Below are positions 1-6,116 of a stretch of DNA of 9,409 nt, one piece after another. Position 1 is the stretch's first letter. Each line of letters begins with the position of its first letter. Origin of the DNA: JBBSEX01 sp038239345. Its GTDB lineage: Bacteria > Acidobacteriota > Terriglobia > Bryobacterales > Bryobacteraceae. Below the pieces are notes generated by a model. It had not been told where the DNA came from. It was given only the letters and a program-made list of their open reading frames with translations, and ran no database searches. A program made the position numbers and the translations under genes. The DNA is taken from contig JBBSEX010000081.1 in the NCBI GenBank assembly GCA_038239345.1, forward strand, positions 1-9,409, given 5' to 3'.

Positions 1-2
1 AG

Positions 3-950
3 GAAGTCTACGTCACGTGTAAAGACTATGGCGAGGTCGCCGACGCCATCCGGTCGATGGTGATTCGCGGTGCGCCCGCTATCGGAGTCGCCGCCGCGAT
101 GGGGATCGCGCTCGGTATGCAGAAGGCCGAAACAGCCGTCGAGTTTGACCATATTTGCGAGACTCTGGCTGCGACACGCCCCACTGCTGTGAACCTGTTC
201 TGGGCTATCAAACGAATGCGGGCTCGCTACATGGACCTGCTTGGCGAGCCTATTGAGAAAGTGCGGGAAGAGTTAGTGGCGGAGGCGCGGCAGATTCGCC
301 TGGAAGACATCGCAATCAACGAGGCGATTGGCCGCCACGGCGCGGGTCTGATCCCGGACGGAAAGGTGACGCTGACCCACTGCAATGCCGGTGCGCTCGC
401 GACCGCGGGCTATGGCACAGCGTTGGGAGTGATTCGAGCGGCAGTGGCGTTGGGCAAAGACGTCCATGTCTATGCCGACGAGACCCGGCCATACCTGCAA
501 GGCTCGCGCCTGACCGTGTGGGAGCTGCAGCAGGACGGGATTCCCGCCACGCTGATTACCGACAACATGGCCGGTCATTTCTTGCATTCGGGGCGAATTG
601 GTTGCGTGGTGGTGGGCGCGGACCGAATCGCCGCCAACGGTGACGTTGCGAACAAGATTGGCACCTACTCGCTAGCTGTCTTGGCAAAGGAGAATAATGT
701 ACCATTCTACGTGGCGGCTCCGGTGTCCACCCTGGACCTCAGTCTGGCCTCCGGTGAGTTGATTCCGATCGAGCAGCGCAGCGCTAGCGAGGTGACCCAC
801 GTCTACGGAGTTGCCGTTGCTCCCGAAGGAACCCGGGTCGAGAATCCGGCCTTCGATATAACTCCCAACCGCTATGTCACGGCAATTATCACCGAAAAGG
901 GAATCGCAAAGGAACCCTATACGCATTCGTTGCGCGAGTTGGTAGCTTAA
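3..950 (+). CDS. mtnA: S-methyl-5-thioribose-1-phosphate isomerase (5' end outside window)
   Basis: This enzyme converts methylthioribose-1-phosphate to methylthioribulose-1-phosphate in the cytoplasmic methionine salvage pathway. The window holds 315 codons and the TAA stop. The family is usually about 340-350 residues, so roughly 25-35 N-terminal residues lie upstream. The reading frame is open from base 3, so the ATG at 57 is internal. Visible family motifs are RGAPAIG near the left edge, THCNAGALATAGYG with the expected catalytic Cys at 381-383, DETRPYLQGSRLT, and VVVGADRIAANGD with the expected catalytic Asp at 621-623, followed by the NKIGTYSLAVLA stretch. The HCNAG Cys and GADR Asp are the residues identified as catalytic in studied MtnA proteins; eIF2B-like relatives lack this pair. 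The next gene starts 4 bp after the stop, so the two are probably cotranscribed. The identification is very secure. Confidence 0.96.
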   Translation, partial: EVYVTCKDYGEVADAIRSMVIRGAPAIGVAAAMGIALGMQKAETAVEFDHICETLAATRPTAVNLFWAIKRMRARYMDLLGEPIEKVREELVAEARQIRLEDIAINEAIGRHGAGLIPDGKVTLTHCNAGALATAGYGTALGVIRAAVALGKDVHVYADETRPYLQGSRLTVWELQQDGIPATLITDNMAGHFLHSGRIGCVVVGADRIAANGDVANKIGTYSLAVLAKENNVPFYVAAPVSTLDLSLASGELIPIEQRSASEVTHVYGVAVAPEGTRVENPAFDITPNRYVTAIITEKGIAKEPYTHSLRELVA

Positions 951-954
951 GAAT

Positions 955-1485
955 ATGCGCTTCATAATTGGATTAATTCTGTCGTCGGTATTCGCTCTCG
1001 CAGCCGGTGAGCAGGCCGGACGCCGGGCCCCCGGTTTTGCACTTCCGGACCCTGAATACAAGCGCTTCTATGATTTGCAGGACTACAAGGGCAAGGTGCT
1101 TCTGATCGATATCATGACGACCAGTTGCCCGCATTGCATGTTACTTTCCACCACGCTCGAAAAAGTCAAAGAACGATACGGCGACAAAGTGGCCGTACTG
1201 TCGGTCGTGCTTCCGCCGGACAATGCGGAGACCGTTTCGAAGTACATTACGAGAAACAAGATTACGGTTCCGATTGTCTGCGACATGGGTCAGATGACCG
1301 TCTCGTACCTCAACGCAAAACCGGGTCAGGCACATATGGATGTGCCGCACTTATTCATCGTAGATCAGGCGGGCATCATCCGAAACGATTTCGAGTACGA
1401 CGAAAAAGACCACTCGGTTTTTGAAGGCCCCGGTCTATTTAAGGAAATCGATGGTCTGCTGAAGTTACCGAACCGCGACCGTTAG
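955..1485 (+). CDS. Exported TlpA/AhpC-TSA-type thioredoxin-like protein with CPHC active site
   Basis: This 176-residue protein is probably a periplasmic or membrane-tethered thiol-disulfide protein. Residues 1-18 form a short basic start and hydrophobic signal (MRFIIGLILSSVFALAAG). A peroxiredoxin/TlpA-like opening follows (RRAPGFALPDP near 23-32), then a KGKVLLIDIMTTSCPHC strand and active site with C58-P59-H60-C61. The cis-proline loop is DVPHLFIVD with P131. A CPHC centre resembles DsbA more than the CGPC or CEPC of cytoplasmic thioredoxin and many TlpA proteins, so it may be relatively oxidising; the fold and insertions still fit TlpA/redoxin. ATG 955 is used because it immediately follows mtnA and gives a full signal peptide, although no strong Shine-Dalgarno is visible. 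The last 21 bp overlap the convergent DUF1440 gene. The substrate is unknown; a role in repairing periplasmic thiols is only inference. Confidence 0.87.
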   Translation: MRFIIGLILSSVFALAAGEQAGRRAPGFALPDPEYKRFYDLQDYKGKVLLIDIMTTSCPHCMLLSTTLEKVKERYGDKVAVLSVVLPPDNAETVSKYITRNKITVPIVCDMGQMTVSYLNAKPGQAHMDVPHLFIVDQAGIIRNDFEYDEKDHSVFEGPGLFKEIDGLLKLPNRDR

Positions 1486-1962
1486 GCGGCGGACAACCCG
1501 ACGAGTTAGATCAGTCGTTAGTCCATACAGTAGATGCGATGTGAGTGAATACAAATGCGTCGATAGCGGGTAATTTGCCGGGCTCTTGGACATCCCGAGA
1601 GCGGGTACAGCCGCTTCATCGGCGATCAGCCATAGACTCGCGCCAAACAGCAAGCCTCCAGCGATAGTGACAGCGGGTAGGGTTTCGGCCAATGCTCCAT
1701 AGGCAGCCCCGTTTAATGTTCCGAAAGCGTAGTGAACGAGCGGCCCGGCTATTTTTCTCTCTTCGGGAGTGAGCTTATGGCCGAATATATTTGTGGATAT
1801 GGCGGTCGCCGCCTTTACTGTCGCGGGTTCTTCTTCATCTGAACTGCCGCCCGGGCTGGCAAACAAGGCTTGGTATTGGCTCATCACCCAGGTAGCCAAC
1901 AGTCCGCCAACCGCCCCAACCGCCAGGCCCAGTGCGATATTGTTCTCGTTCTTGGGTTGCAT
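1465..1962 (-). CDS. DUF1440 (YagU-like) inner membrane protein
   Basis: This 165-residue protein resembles the DUF1440 family that includes E. coli YagU. The N-terminal hydrophobic helix covers about residues 9-26 (IALGLAVGAVGGLLATWVM). An acidic linker (GGSSDEEEP) and a K/E-rich amphipathic stretch follow. The family-like core is FGTLNGAAYGALAE, then GGLLFGASLWLIADEAAVP with conserved-looking Asp-Glu, then PLSTHLYSLTSHLLYGLTTD. Two to four membrane segments are likely. YagU has been linked to acid tolerance in E. coli, but the molecular function of the family is not established. The gene lies 69 bp downstream of the Met-rich gene on the same strand, with a stem-loop between them, so shared transcription with attenuated downstream expression is plausible. 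Its 3' end overlaps the thioredoxin gene by 21 bp tail to tail. The start has only a weak AGG-like upstream element. Confidence 0.8.
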   Translation of the reverse strand: MQPKNENNIALGLAVGAVGGLLATWVMSQYQALFASPGGSSDEEEPATVKAATAISTNIFGHKLTPEERKIAGPLVHYAFGTLNGAAYGALAETLPAVTIAGGLLFGASLWLIADEAAVPALGMSKSPANYPLSTHLYSLTSHLLYGLTTDLTRRVVRRLTVAVR

Positions 1963-1995
1963 GATTGCCTATTTTTCTGAAGCGGCGCCGGCGCG

Positions 1996-2030
1996 AAGTC
2001 GTCGCGTCGCCGCTGCCGGATCGACGACTT
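1996..2030. repeat. Perfect 9-bp inverted repeat between the Met-rich and DUF1440 genes
   Basis: AAGTCGTCG at 1996-2004 is the exact reverse complement of CGACGACTT at 2022-2030, with a 17-nt GC-rich loop. On the minus strand the stem starts one base after the TAG stop of the Met-rich gene and ends about 33 nt before the DUF1440 start. No T-run follows on either strand, so it is not a classical intrinsic terminator. It could protect the 3' end of the Met-rich mRNA or partially attenuate readthrough. A second short palindrome (GCGCCGGCGC) sits just beside it. Confidence 0.65.
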
Positions 2031-2031
2031 A

Positions 2032-2451
2032 CTATTTGTCCATCTTGTCCATTTTCTTGGAGCCCTTATGCATCTTGGATCCGCCATTCATCATGGACAT
2101 TTTCTTCTCCATCGGCATCTTGTCGAACATATCGGCCTTTTCCTGGTTTGACATCTTGCCCATCTTATCCATCATGTCCGAATGAGACATCTTTGTATCG
2201 GACATATTCATCCCGGCCATTTGGTCCTTCGCTGTCATCTTGTCGAACATGGCCGCCTTGTCATCGGCCGACATGGCTGCCATTTTGTCCATCATTTCCT
2301 GGTGTGACATTTTCTTGCCAGCCATATGGGTATCCGACATCTTGTCGCTGGACATCTTCTTGTCATCCGTCGTTTGGGCGGATAATGAGCTGATCGCCAA
2401 GGCGCTGAATAATCCTGCAGCGGCCAAAATTGTTTGTATATGTTTGTGCAT
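2032..2451 (-). CDS. Methionine-rich exported repeat protein (MXKDX/MrpX-like)
   Basis: This 139-residue protein has a Sec signal peptide (residues 1-25, MHKHIQTILAAAGLFSALA then SSLSA before Gln26). The predicted mature part has 114 residues: by my count 27 Met, about 22 Lys and 16 Asp, and no Cys, Trp, Tyr, Arg, Leu, Ile or Val. It contains two 25-residue copies, residues 48-72 and 88-112, both of the form MSHxxMMDKM...MFDKM, 40 residues apart. It resembles the pentapeptide MXKDX repeat proteins and, in composition, MrpX of Azospira, a periplasmic Met-rich peptide that consumes hypochlorite and is recycled by a methionine sulfoxide reductase. Copper(I) binding through MxxM motifs and occasional His is the main alternative. 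ATG 2451 is chosen over longer in-frame starts because it begins the signal peptide and has AAGGAG 10 nt upstream. DUF1440 follows on the same strand. The role is inferred from composition, not homology. Confidence 0.85.
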   Translation of the reverse strand: MHKHIQTILAAAGLFSALAISSLSAQTTDDKKMSSDKMSDTHMAGKKMSHQEMMDKMAAMSADDKAAMFDKMTAKDQMAGMNMSDTKMSHSDMMDKMGKMSNQEKADMFDKMPMEKKMSMMNGGSKMHKGSKKMDKMDK

Positions 2452-2461
2452 TAGTACCGAT

Positions 2462-2467
2462 CTCCTT
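2462..2467 (-). promoter_or_regulatory. Strong Shine-Dalgarno of the Met-rich gene
   Basis: The minus strand reads AAGGAG here, 10 nt before ATG 2451. It fixes the start of the Met-rich protein at the signal peptide and rules out the longer in-frame reading that begins near 2604. Confidence 0.8.
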
Positions 2468-2484
2468 GTCTTTTCTTGAGCGGC

Positions 2485-2517
2485 AGAAAGGCGACTGTTA
2501 GTCACATTTGCCTTTCT
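2485..2517. repeat. Dyad in the leader of the Met-rich gene
   Basis: AGAAAGGC (2485-2492) and GCCTTTCT (2510-2517) are perfect inverted arms. Inside them GACT-GTT-AGTC (2493-2503) forms a second small stem, leaving a one-sided 6-nt bulge. The element ends about 18 bp upstream of the Shine-Dalgarno of the Met-rich gene, so it could be a transcribed leader hairpin or a regulator operator. No T-run follows, so termination is unlikely. No known operator consensus matches clearly. Confidence 0.6.
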
Positions 2518-2597
2518 AGTCTCCATTTGTAGACGCTCGCAACAGGTTCGTGTAACTTCTTTTGGGACGCCAGCGCGAGTGACGTTAGTGAACGAAC

Positions 2598-2626
2598 GTG
2601 ACATTTGAGAATATCCGAAATATATT
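2598..2626 (+). promoter_or_regulatory. Predicted sigma-70-type promoter for the PEP-CTERM gene
   Basis: GTGACA at 2598-2603 (5 of 6 to TTGACA) and TATATT at 2621-2626 (5 of 6 to TATAAT) are separated by exactly 17 bp in locally AT-rich sequence. Transcription would begin near 2633, leaving a leader of about 55 nt before ATG 2688. A short inverted pair ACGTT/AACGT (2582-2586 and 2595-2599) touches the -35 box and could be an operator half-pair, but this is weak. Confidence 0.6.
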
Positions 2627-2669
2627 TAGCAATGATCGGTCAGACAGATGCATGTTACTCATCGGTTAT

Positions 2670-2676
2670 AAGGAGG
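2670..2676 (+). promoter_or_regulatory. Shine-Dalgarno of the PEP-CTERM gene
   Basis: AAGGAGG lies 11 nt before ATG 2688. It supports this start over the in-frame codon at 2598, which would put 30 uncharged, non-signal-like residues ahead of the signal peptide and would begin inside the predicted promoter. Confidence 0.8.
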
Positions 2677-2687
2677 AAAATTCAGAG

Positions 2688-3569
2688 ATGTATCGAGTAA
2701 GCCGAACGGTAGTACTGCTGGTTACCCTAGCCGCCTCGGGAGTTGTTCGCTTGAGTGCCGCATTTGTAGTTAACCCGACAGATAACGCGAGCGTGCTGGC
2801 ATCGGCCATCCTGGGAGCCGGAACCACTATTGTCGGCACCCCGACGCTCCTGTCTCAGACCGGGCAGTCCGGCGTGTTTATGGATTTCAACTCCGGACCC
2901 TACACGCAAACAGGCGGTGCAGCCGGTCAATTTAATGTGGCTACTGGTGTAATTCTCTCGACCGGAATCGCGACCGCGGGTACGGGTAGTTTCATCGGTG
3001 GTCCCAGCGCCGATCTGTCCGGCGGCGGCAATGCTCTGTTATCCGCTTTAAGTGGAACCACTACGTTCGATGCCGATGTGCTTACGATCCAATTCACCAG
3101 CACCAGTCCCACGCTGTCCTTGCGCTTTCTTTTCGCTTCGTCCGAATATCCGTCTTTCGTGGGGAGCGCATTCGTAGATCCCGTGGCCATATTCGTAAAT
3201 GGGCTCAACGTCGCTCTGGTTCCCGGCACCGGCACCCCGGTCTCGATTAATAGCGTGAATGCCGCTACCAATTCCAACTTTTACACTCAGAACTCAACTC
3301 CGGCGACCCCGTTCAACTATGGCGGTGTGACGACCCTTCTGACAGCAAACGCAAATGTGTCCACTTCAGCGGTGAATACCATCCAATTTGCCATCGCGGA
3401 CGCGGGCGACGGATCTCTCGATTCGGCGCTCTTGATCCAGCGCGTCGGAACCGCGGCAGTGCCCGAGCCGGCCGGCATCCTGGCAGTTCCAATCGGCGCC
3501 GGCTTTCTTTGGGCGCTTGCCGCCATACGCCGAAAGAGGCGGGTGGGCGGCCATCTTGGGCAGGTCTAA
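2688..3569 (+). CDS. Choice-of-anchor L domain protein with PEP-CTERM sorting signal
   Basis: This 293-residue secreted protein begins with a signal peptide (MYRVSRTVVLLVTLAASGVV, about residues 1-25). The central part fits the choice-of-anchor L domain: an N-terminal NPTDNASVLASAILG block, GVILSTGIA, and FLFASSEYPSFVGSAFVDP followed by FVNGLNVALVPGTGTPVSIN. The C-terminus is a PEP-CTERM signal: VPEP at 258-261, a hydrophobic helix, and a basic RRKRR cluster. Such proteins are processed at the inner membrane by an exosortase (EpsH/XrtA type), which is not encoded here. Eight residues follow the basic cluster, slightly longer than usual. The function is unknown; surface or exopolysaccharide-associated roles are typical guesses for the class. 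It has its own predicted promoter and strong Shine-Dalgarno, and is the first of five genes on this strand. The domain call is strong, the role is not. Confidence 0.9.
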   Translation: MYRVSRTVVLLVTLAASGVVRLSAAFVVNPTDNASVLASAILGAGTTIVGTPTLLSQTGQSGVFMDFNSGPYTQTGGAAGQFNVATGVILSTGIATAGTGSFIGGPSADLSGGGNALLSALSGTTTFDADVLTIQFTSTSPTLSLRFLFASSEYPSFVGSAFVDPVAIFVNGLNVALVPGTGTPVSINSVNAATNSNFYTQNSTPATPFNYGGVTTLLTANANVSTSAVNTIQFAIADAGDGSLDSALLIQRVGTAAVPEPAGILAVPIGAGFLWALAAIRRKRRVGGHLGQV

Positions 3570-3631
3570 GCGCGATCGACCCACAGTTTTCCAATTTTTC
3601 AAATACTAGAGGCAAATAATCGAGGATAAAT

Positions 3632-4768
3632 ATGTTCAATAACCGAAGAAACATTCCTGCAAGTGTCCTGGCCCTGCTAGTCGCTGGCGGGACGATTCTA
3701 ATAGCGCAGGCGCAAACTCCAGGCGCCGTGTTCGCCATGACCAACCGGGCGGGAAACAATGAAGTCATCGCCTTCAGTCGCGCAGTCGACGGCACACTCA
3801 CCCAAACTGGCCGTTATCCTACCCGCGGCAACGGCATTGGAGTGGATTTTGATGCCCAGGGTGGCTTGACCCTCAGCAGCGATCATCGCTTCCTGTATGC
3901 GTGTAACCCAGGAAGCGACGATGTCACCGTATTCGCCGTGAACGGGAGCGCGCTGACGTTCCTCCAGAAAGTTTATGCCGGGGATCAGCCGCTGAGTATC
4001 GCTCTGTTTGGCAATCTGGCGTACGTGATGGACGGTTCCGTGGCGAGCACCGGTATCACCGGGTTCACAGTTGCCGCGAACGGCACTTTGACGCCATTGC
4101 CCGGATCGACAAAACCGACCAGCTCGCCTATCGCGGTACCGGGAGAAGTTCAATTCAGTCCCGATGGCCGTGTGTTGGCAGTAACTCAAAAGGTCGCGAG
4201 CACCATAGGACCAACCATCGATCTGTTCAAGATCGGCCCCGGCGGACTTCCGAGCGACGCGATGCCGAATCAATCTTTCGGCATGAGGCCCTTTGCAGAG
4301 GCGTTTCGCAGTGATGGACGGCTGCTTGTAATTGAATCCGGCCTGCCCGTCATGAACAACGCGGGCGTATCGTCTTACAACGTGAACACGGCGACCGGCA
4401 CACTCAGCGTCATCACCGGATCTCAGAAGAATGGGCAGACCGATGGGTGCTGGATTGTAATTACGGGCGATCAGCGATATGCCTATACGGCCAACTTCGT
4501 GAGCGGTACGATCTCCAGCTTTAGTTTGGGAACAGACGGGACCGTAACTCTAATGAAGGGCGCGGAGGCTTTTTTAGGCGCTATGAGCCAGCCCACCGAC
4601 TTGGCCTTCGGGTCCGGTAGCCTCTATCTATATAATCTTCTGAGGGGAACGGGCGGCATCGCTGCCTTTCGCTCGGAAGCGAATGGCAGCCTGACGCCGC
4701 TCGGCATCTTCGGAGTTGGCGGAGGCCTTCCAGTCGCTGACGGGGCCTCCGGTTTGGCGGCCTATTGA
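3632..4768 (+). CDS. Secreted lactonase-family/YncE-like beta-propeller protein
   Basis: This 378-residue protein has a signal peptide (about residues 1-27, ending IAQA before Gln). The rest is a series of propeller-like blades. Recurrent units include VIAFSRAVDGTLTQTGRY, LSSDHRFLYACNPGSDDVTVF, GITGFTVAANGTLTPLPGS, FSPDGRVLAVTQ, ITGDQRYAYTANFVSGTIS and IAAFRSEANGSLTPLGIF. Alternating 'NGTLTPL' and 'S.D.R..Y..N' motifs are characteristic of the 6-phosphogluconolactonase-like (YbhE/PF10282) family with seven blades. Many exported acidobacterial members are annotated as lactonases without demonstrated activity, and I do not see proof of a catalytic set here. A GAGG element at 3622-3625 precedes ATG 3632. 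It lies 62 bp after the PEP-CTERM gene, with no terminator visible between them, and 37 bp before the DUF417 gene. A binding or scaffold role is as likely as an enzymatic one. Confidence 0.82.
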   Translation: MFNNRRNIPASVLALLVAGGTILIAQAQTPGAVFAMTNRAGNNEVIAFSRAVDGTLTQTGRYPTRGNGIGVDFDAQGGLTLSSDHRFLYACNPGSDDVTVFAVNGSALTFLQKVYAGDQPLSIALFGNLAYVMDGSVASTGITGFTVAANGTLTPLPGSTKPTSSPIAVPGEVQFSPDGRVLAVTQKVASTIGPTIDLFKIGPGGLPSDAMPNQSFGMRPFAEAFRSDGRLLVIESGLPVMNNAGVSSYNVNTATGTLSVITGSQKNGQTDGCWIVITGDQRYAYTANFVSGTISSFSLGTDGTVTLMKGAEAFLGAMSQPTDLAFGSGSLYLYNLLRGTGGIAAFRSEANGSLTPLGIFGVGGGLPVADGASGLAAY

Positions 4769-4805
4769 GCGCGTTTAGAAAAATAATTTGACTACGAGAG
4801 GCATT

Positions 4806-5288
4806 ATGGCAACGAGAGCATTACCGATGGAATACGCAGGTGTGGATCTGGAAAAGGTCGGCGGGATGGTGCTGCGCTACGGCTTGGCGTTAATTCTGAT
4901 CTGGGTGGGCGGCCTAAAATTCACGGACTACGAGGCTAAGGGAATCGAACCACTGGTTGCGAACAGCCCCTTCCTCTCTTGGGCCTATCATGCGTTCGGT
5001 TTGCAAGGGATCTCCCGGCTCCTCGGGACGAGCGAAATTGTATTCGGGCTCCTCATCGCAATGCGGCCCGTGAGCGCGCGGATCTCTTCTTATGGAAGCT
5101 TTGGGGCCATATTGATGTTCCTGATAACGCTTACCCTTATGTTCACCACTCCAGGCGTCATCGCTCCTGGTTATAGTTTCCCCGTGCTGTCCGCGGATGT
5201 GGGCCAATTTCTGGCCAAAGACCTCGTCTTGCTTGGCGCCGCGGTCTGGACCGCGGGTGAAGCATTGCATGCCGCCCGCCATGCATGA
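4806..5288 (+). CDS. DUF417 (YkgB/RclC-like) inner membrane protein
   Basis: This 160-residue membrane protein belongs to the DUF417 family. Diagnostic stretches are LRYGLALILIWVGGLKFTDY, then EAKGIEPLVANSPFLSW, then GTSEIVFGLLIAMRP, FLITLTLMFTTPG and LSADVGQFLAKDLVLLGAA. Four membrane helices are likely (about 22-38, 74-88, 97-115 and 134-150). The best-known member, E. coli RclC, belongs to the rclABC operon induced by reactive chlorine species, but its biochemical role is unclear and DUF417 also occurs outside rcl loci. ATG 4806 is chosen, with GAGAGG 4 nt upstream; TTG 4788 and ATG 4827 are alternatives. The Crp-type regulator gene overlaps the 3' end, implying translational coupling. No RclA, RclB or RclR is nearby. 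The family call is firm; a chlorine-related role is inference. Confidence 0.9.
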   Translation: MATRALPMEYAGVDLEKVGGMVLRYGLALILIWVGGLKFTDYEAKGIEPLVANSPFLSWAYHAFGLQGISRLLGTSEIVFGLLIAMRPVSARISSYGSFGAILMFLITLTLMFTTPGVIAPGYSFPVLSADVGQFLAKDLVLLGAAVWTAGEALHAARHA

Positions 5289-6036
5289 GGCTGAGCCAGT
5301 CGAGCTAGAATTTAGAAATCACGACGATTGCAGGGCGCTTACGGCCCTTGTGGGCAAGAGTTTACCCGCCAATCAGACTATCGGGCGAGCGCAGCGATAT
5401 CAGAAGGGAACCTTCCTTTGGACCACCGCGAGTACCGACCATTACATTTATTGTCTGGAGCGCGGCCAAATCGCGATCATGGTCAACGACGCCGCGGGCT
5501 CAGATGTCATTGTGCGCACGATCGACCCGGGCGAACCCTTTGGCGAGTTGTGCTTCTGCTCGCAACGTAAGGAGCCTCGGGAGAATGGCGCTCGGGCGAT
5601 GATCGACTCCGATGTGTCGCGAATCGATTTCGACGAATTCCTGAGGTACCTTCTGCAGGATGCGGAGGCGCTGAAAGCTTTCACTTTTACATTTTGCAAA
5701 CGACTGGCCGACGCGGAGCGCCGTATCGAAGTTCTCTCGCATCGGGGAGCGGAAGAGCGCCTGGGGCGATTGATGCTTCAACTTGCCTCGACTCGCGGAT
5801 TGGAAAGCGCTAAAAAGCAAGGCACAATAAGGCTGCCCATGGGACATGACGATCTGGCCAATATGGCGGCCATGAGCCGGCCGCATGTGAGCGTCACTAT
5901 GGGAAAACTGCGGGATCGTGGCCTGGTGCAGTATGACCGAAACAGCCAGCTTACCGTGGATGTTGCTGCGTTGACCGAATATCTCAATAAGAAAGGGATC
6001 ACCGTAGTTACCGACGAAGACACAGCCGAAATATAG
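5269..6036 (+). CDS. Crp/Fnr-family transcriptional regulator
   Basis: This protein of about 255 residues has an N-terminal cyclic-nucleotide-binding-type beta barrel (about 35-125) and a C-terminal winged helix-turn-helix (about 160-240). The barrel includes GQIAIMVNDAAGSDV and the phosphate-cassette-like FGELCFC at 91-97. The cassette then runs through an Arg/Lys-rich segment to GARAM, longer and less canonical than the R-[ST]-A of cAMP-binding Crp, so the ligand is uncertain. The DNA-binding region is HDDLANMAAMSRPHVSVTMG then KLRDRGLV. There are five cysteines, including a C95-x-C97 pair, but not the N-terminal cysteine cluster of Fnr. ATG 5269 has GGTGA 8 nt upstream and gives a 20-bp overlap with DUF417; ATG 5281, with an 8-bp overlap, is the alternative but lacks a Shine-Dalgarno. 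Likely targets are the neighbouring genes, but no site is proven. Confidence 0.9.
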   Translation: MPPAMHEAEPVELEFRNHDDCRALTALVGKSLPANQTIGRAQRYQKGTFLWTTASTDHYIYCLERGQIAIMVNDAAGSDVIVRTIDPGEPFGELCFCSQRKEPRENGARAMIDSDVSRIDFDEFLRYLLQDAEALKAFTFTFCKRLADAERRIEVLSHRGAEERLGRLMLQLASTRGLESAKKQGTIRLPMGHDDLANMAAMSRPHVSVTMGKLRDRGLVQYDRNSQLTVDVAALTEYLNKKGITVVTDEDTAEI

Positions 6037-6116
6037 TTGGTCGTAAGGCTACGGCATCTTGTTCGGATCATGAATTGAAACCTGAAATAATTCGCTTGGC
6101 AGCGAGTCTACGATAC

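Noticed and set aside
1965..2393. Open frame on the plus strand opposite the Met-rich gene
   Set aside because: Its Pro/Ser/Cys-heavy translation is the complement of the repetitive Met/Lys/Asp codons. It lacks a start signal and any family resemblance.
2502..2518. Crp-like half site (TGTGA on the minus strand) in the Met-rich leader
   Set aside because: Only one half matches TGTGA-N6-TCACA; the other half is poor, and the bases are explained by the dyad at 2485-2517.
2582..2599. Short inverted repeat ACGTT/AACGT near the -35 box
   Set aside because: Five-base arms are expected by chance; noted only as a weak possible operator.
2452..2604. 51-residue N-terminal extension of the Met-rich protein
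   Set aside because: It would place a basic, non-signal segment before a clear signal peptide, and the strong Shine-Dalgarno points to ATG 2451.
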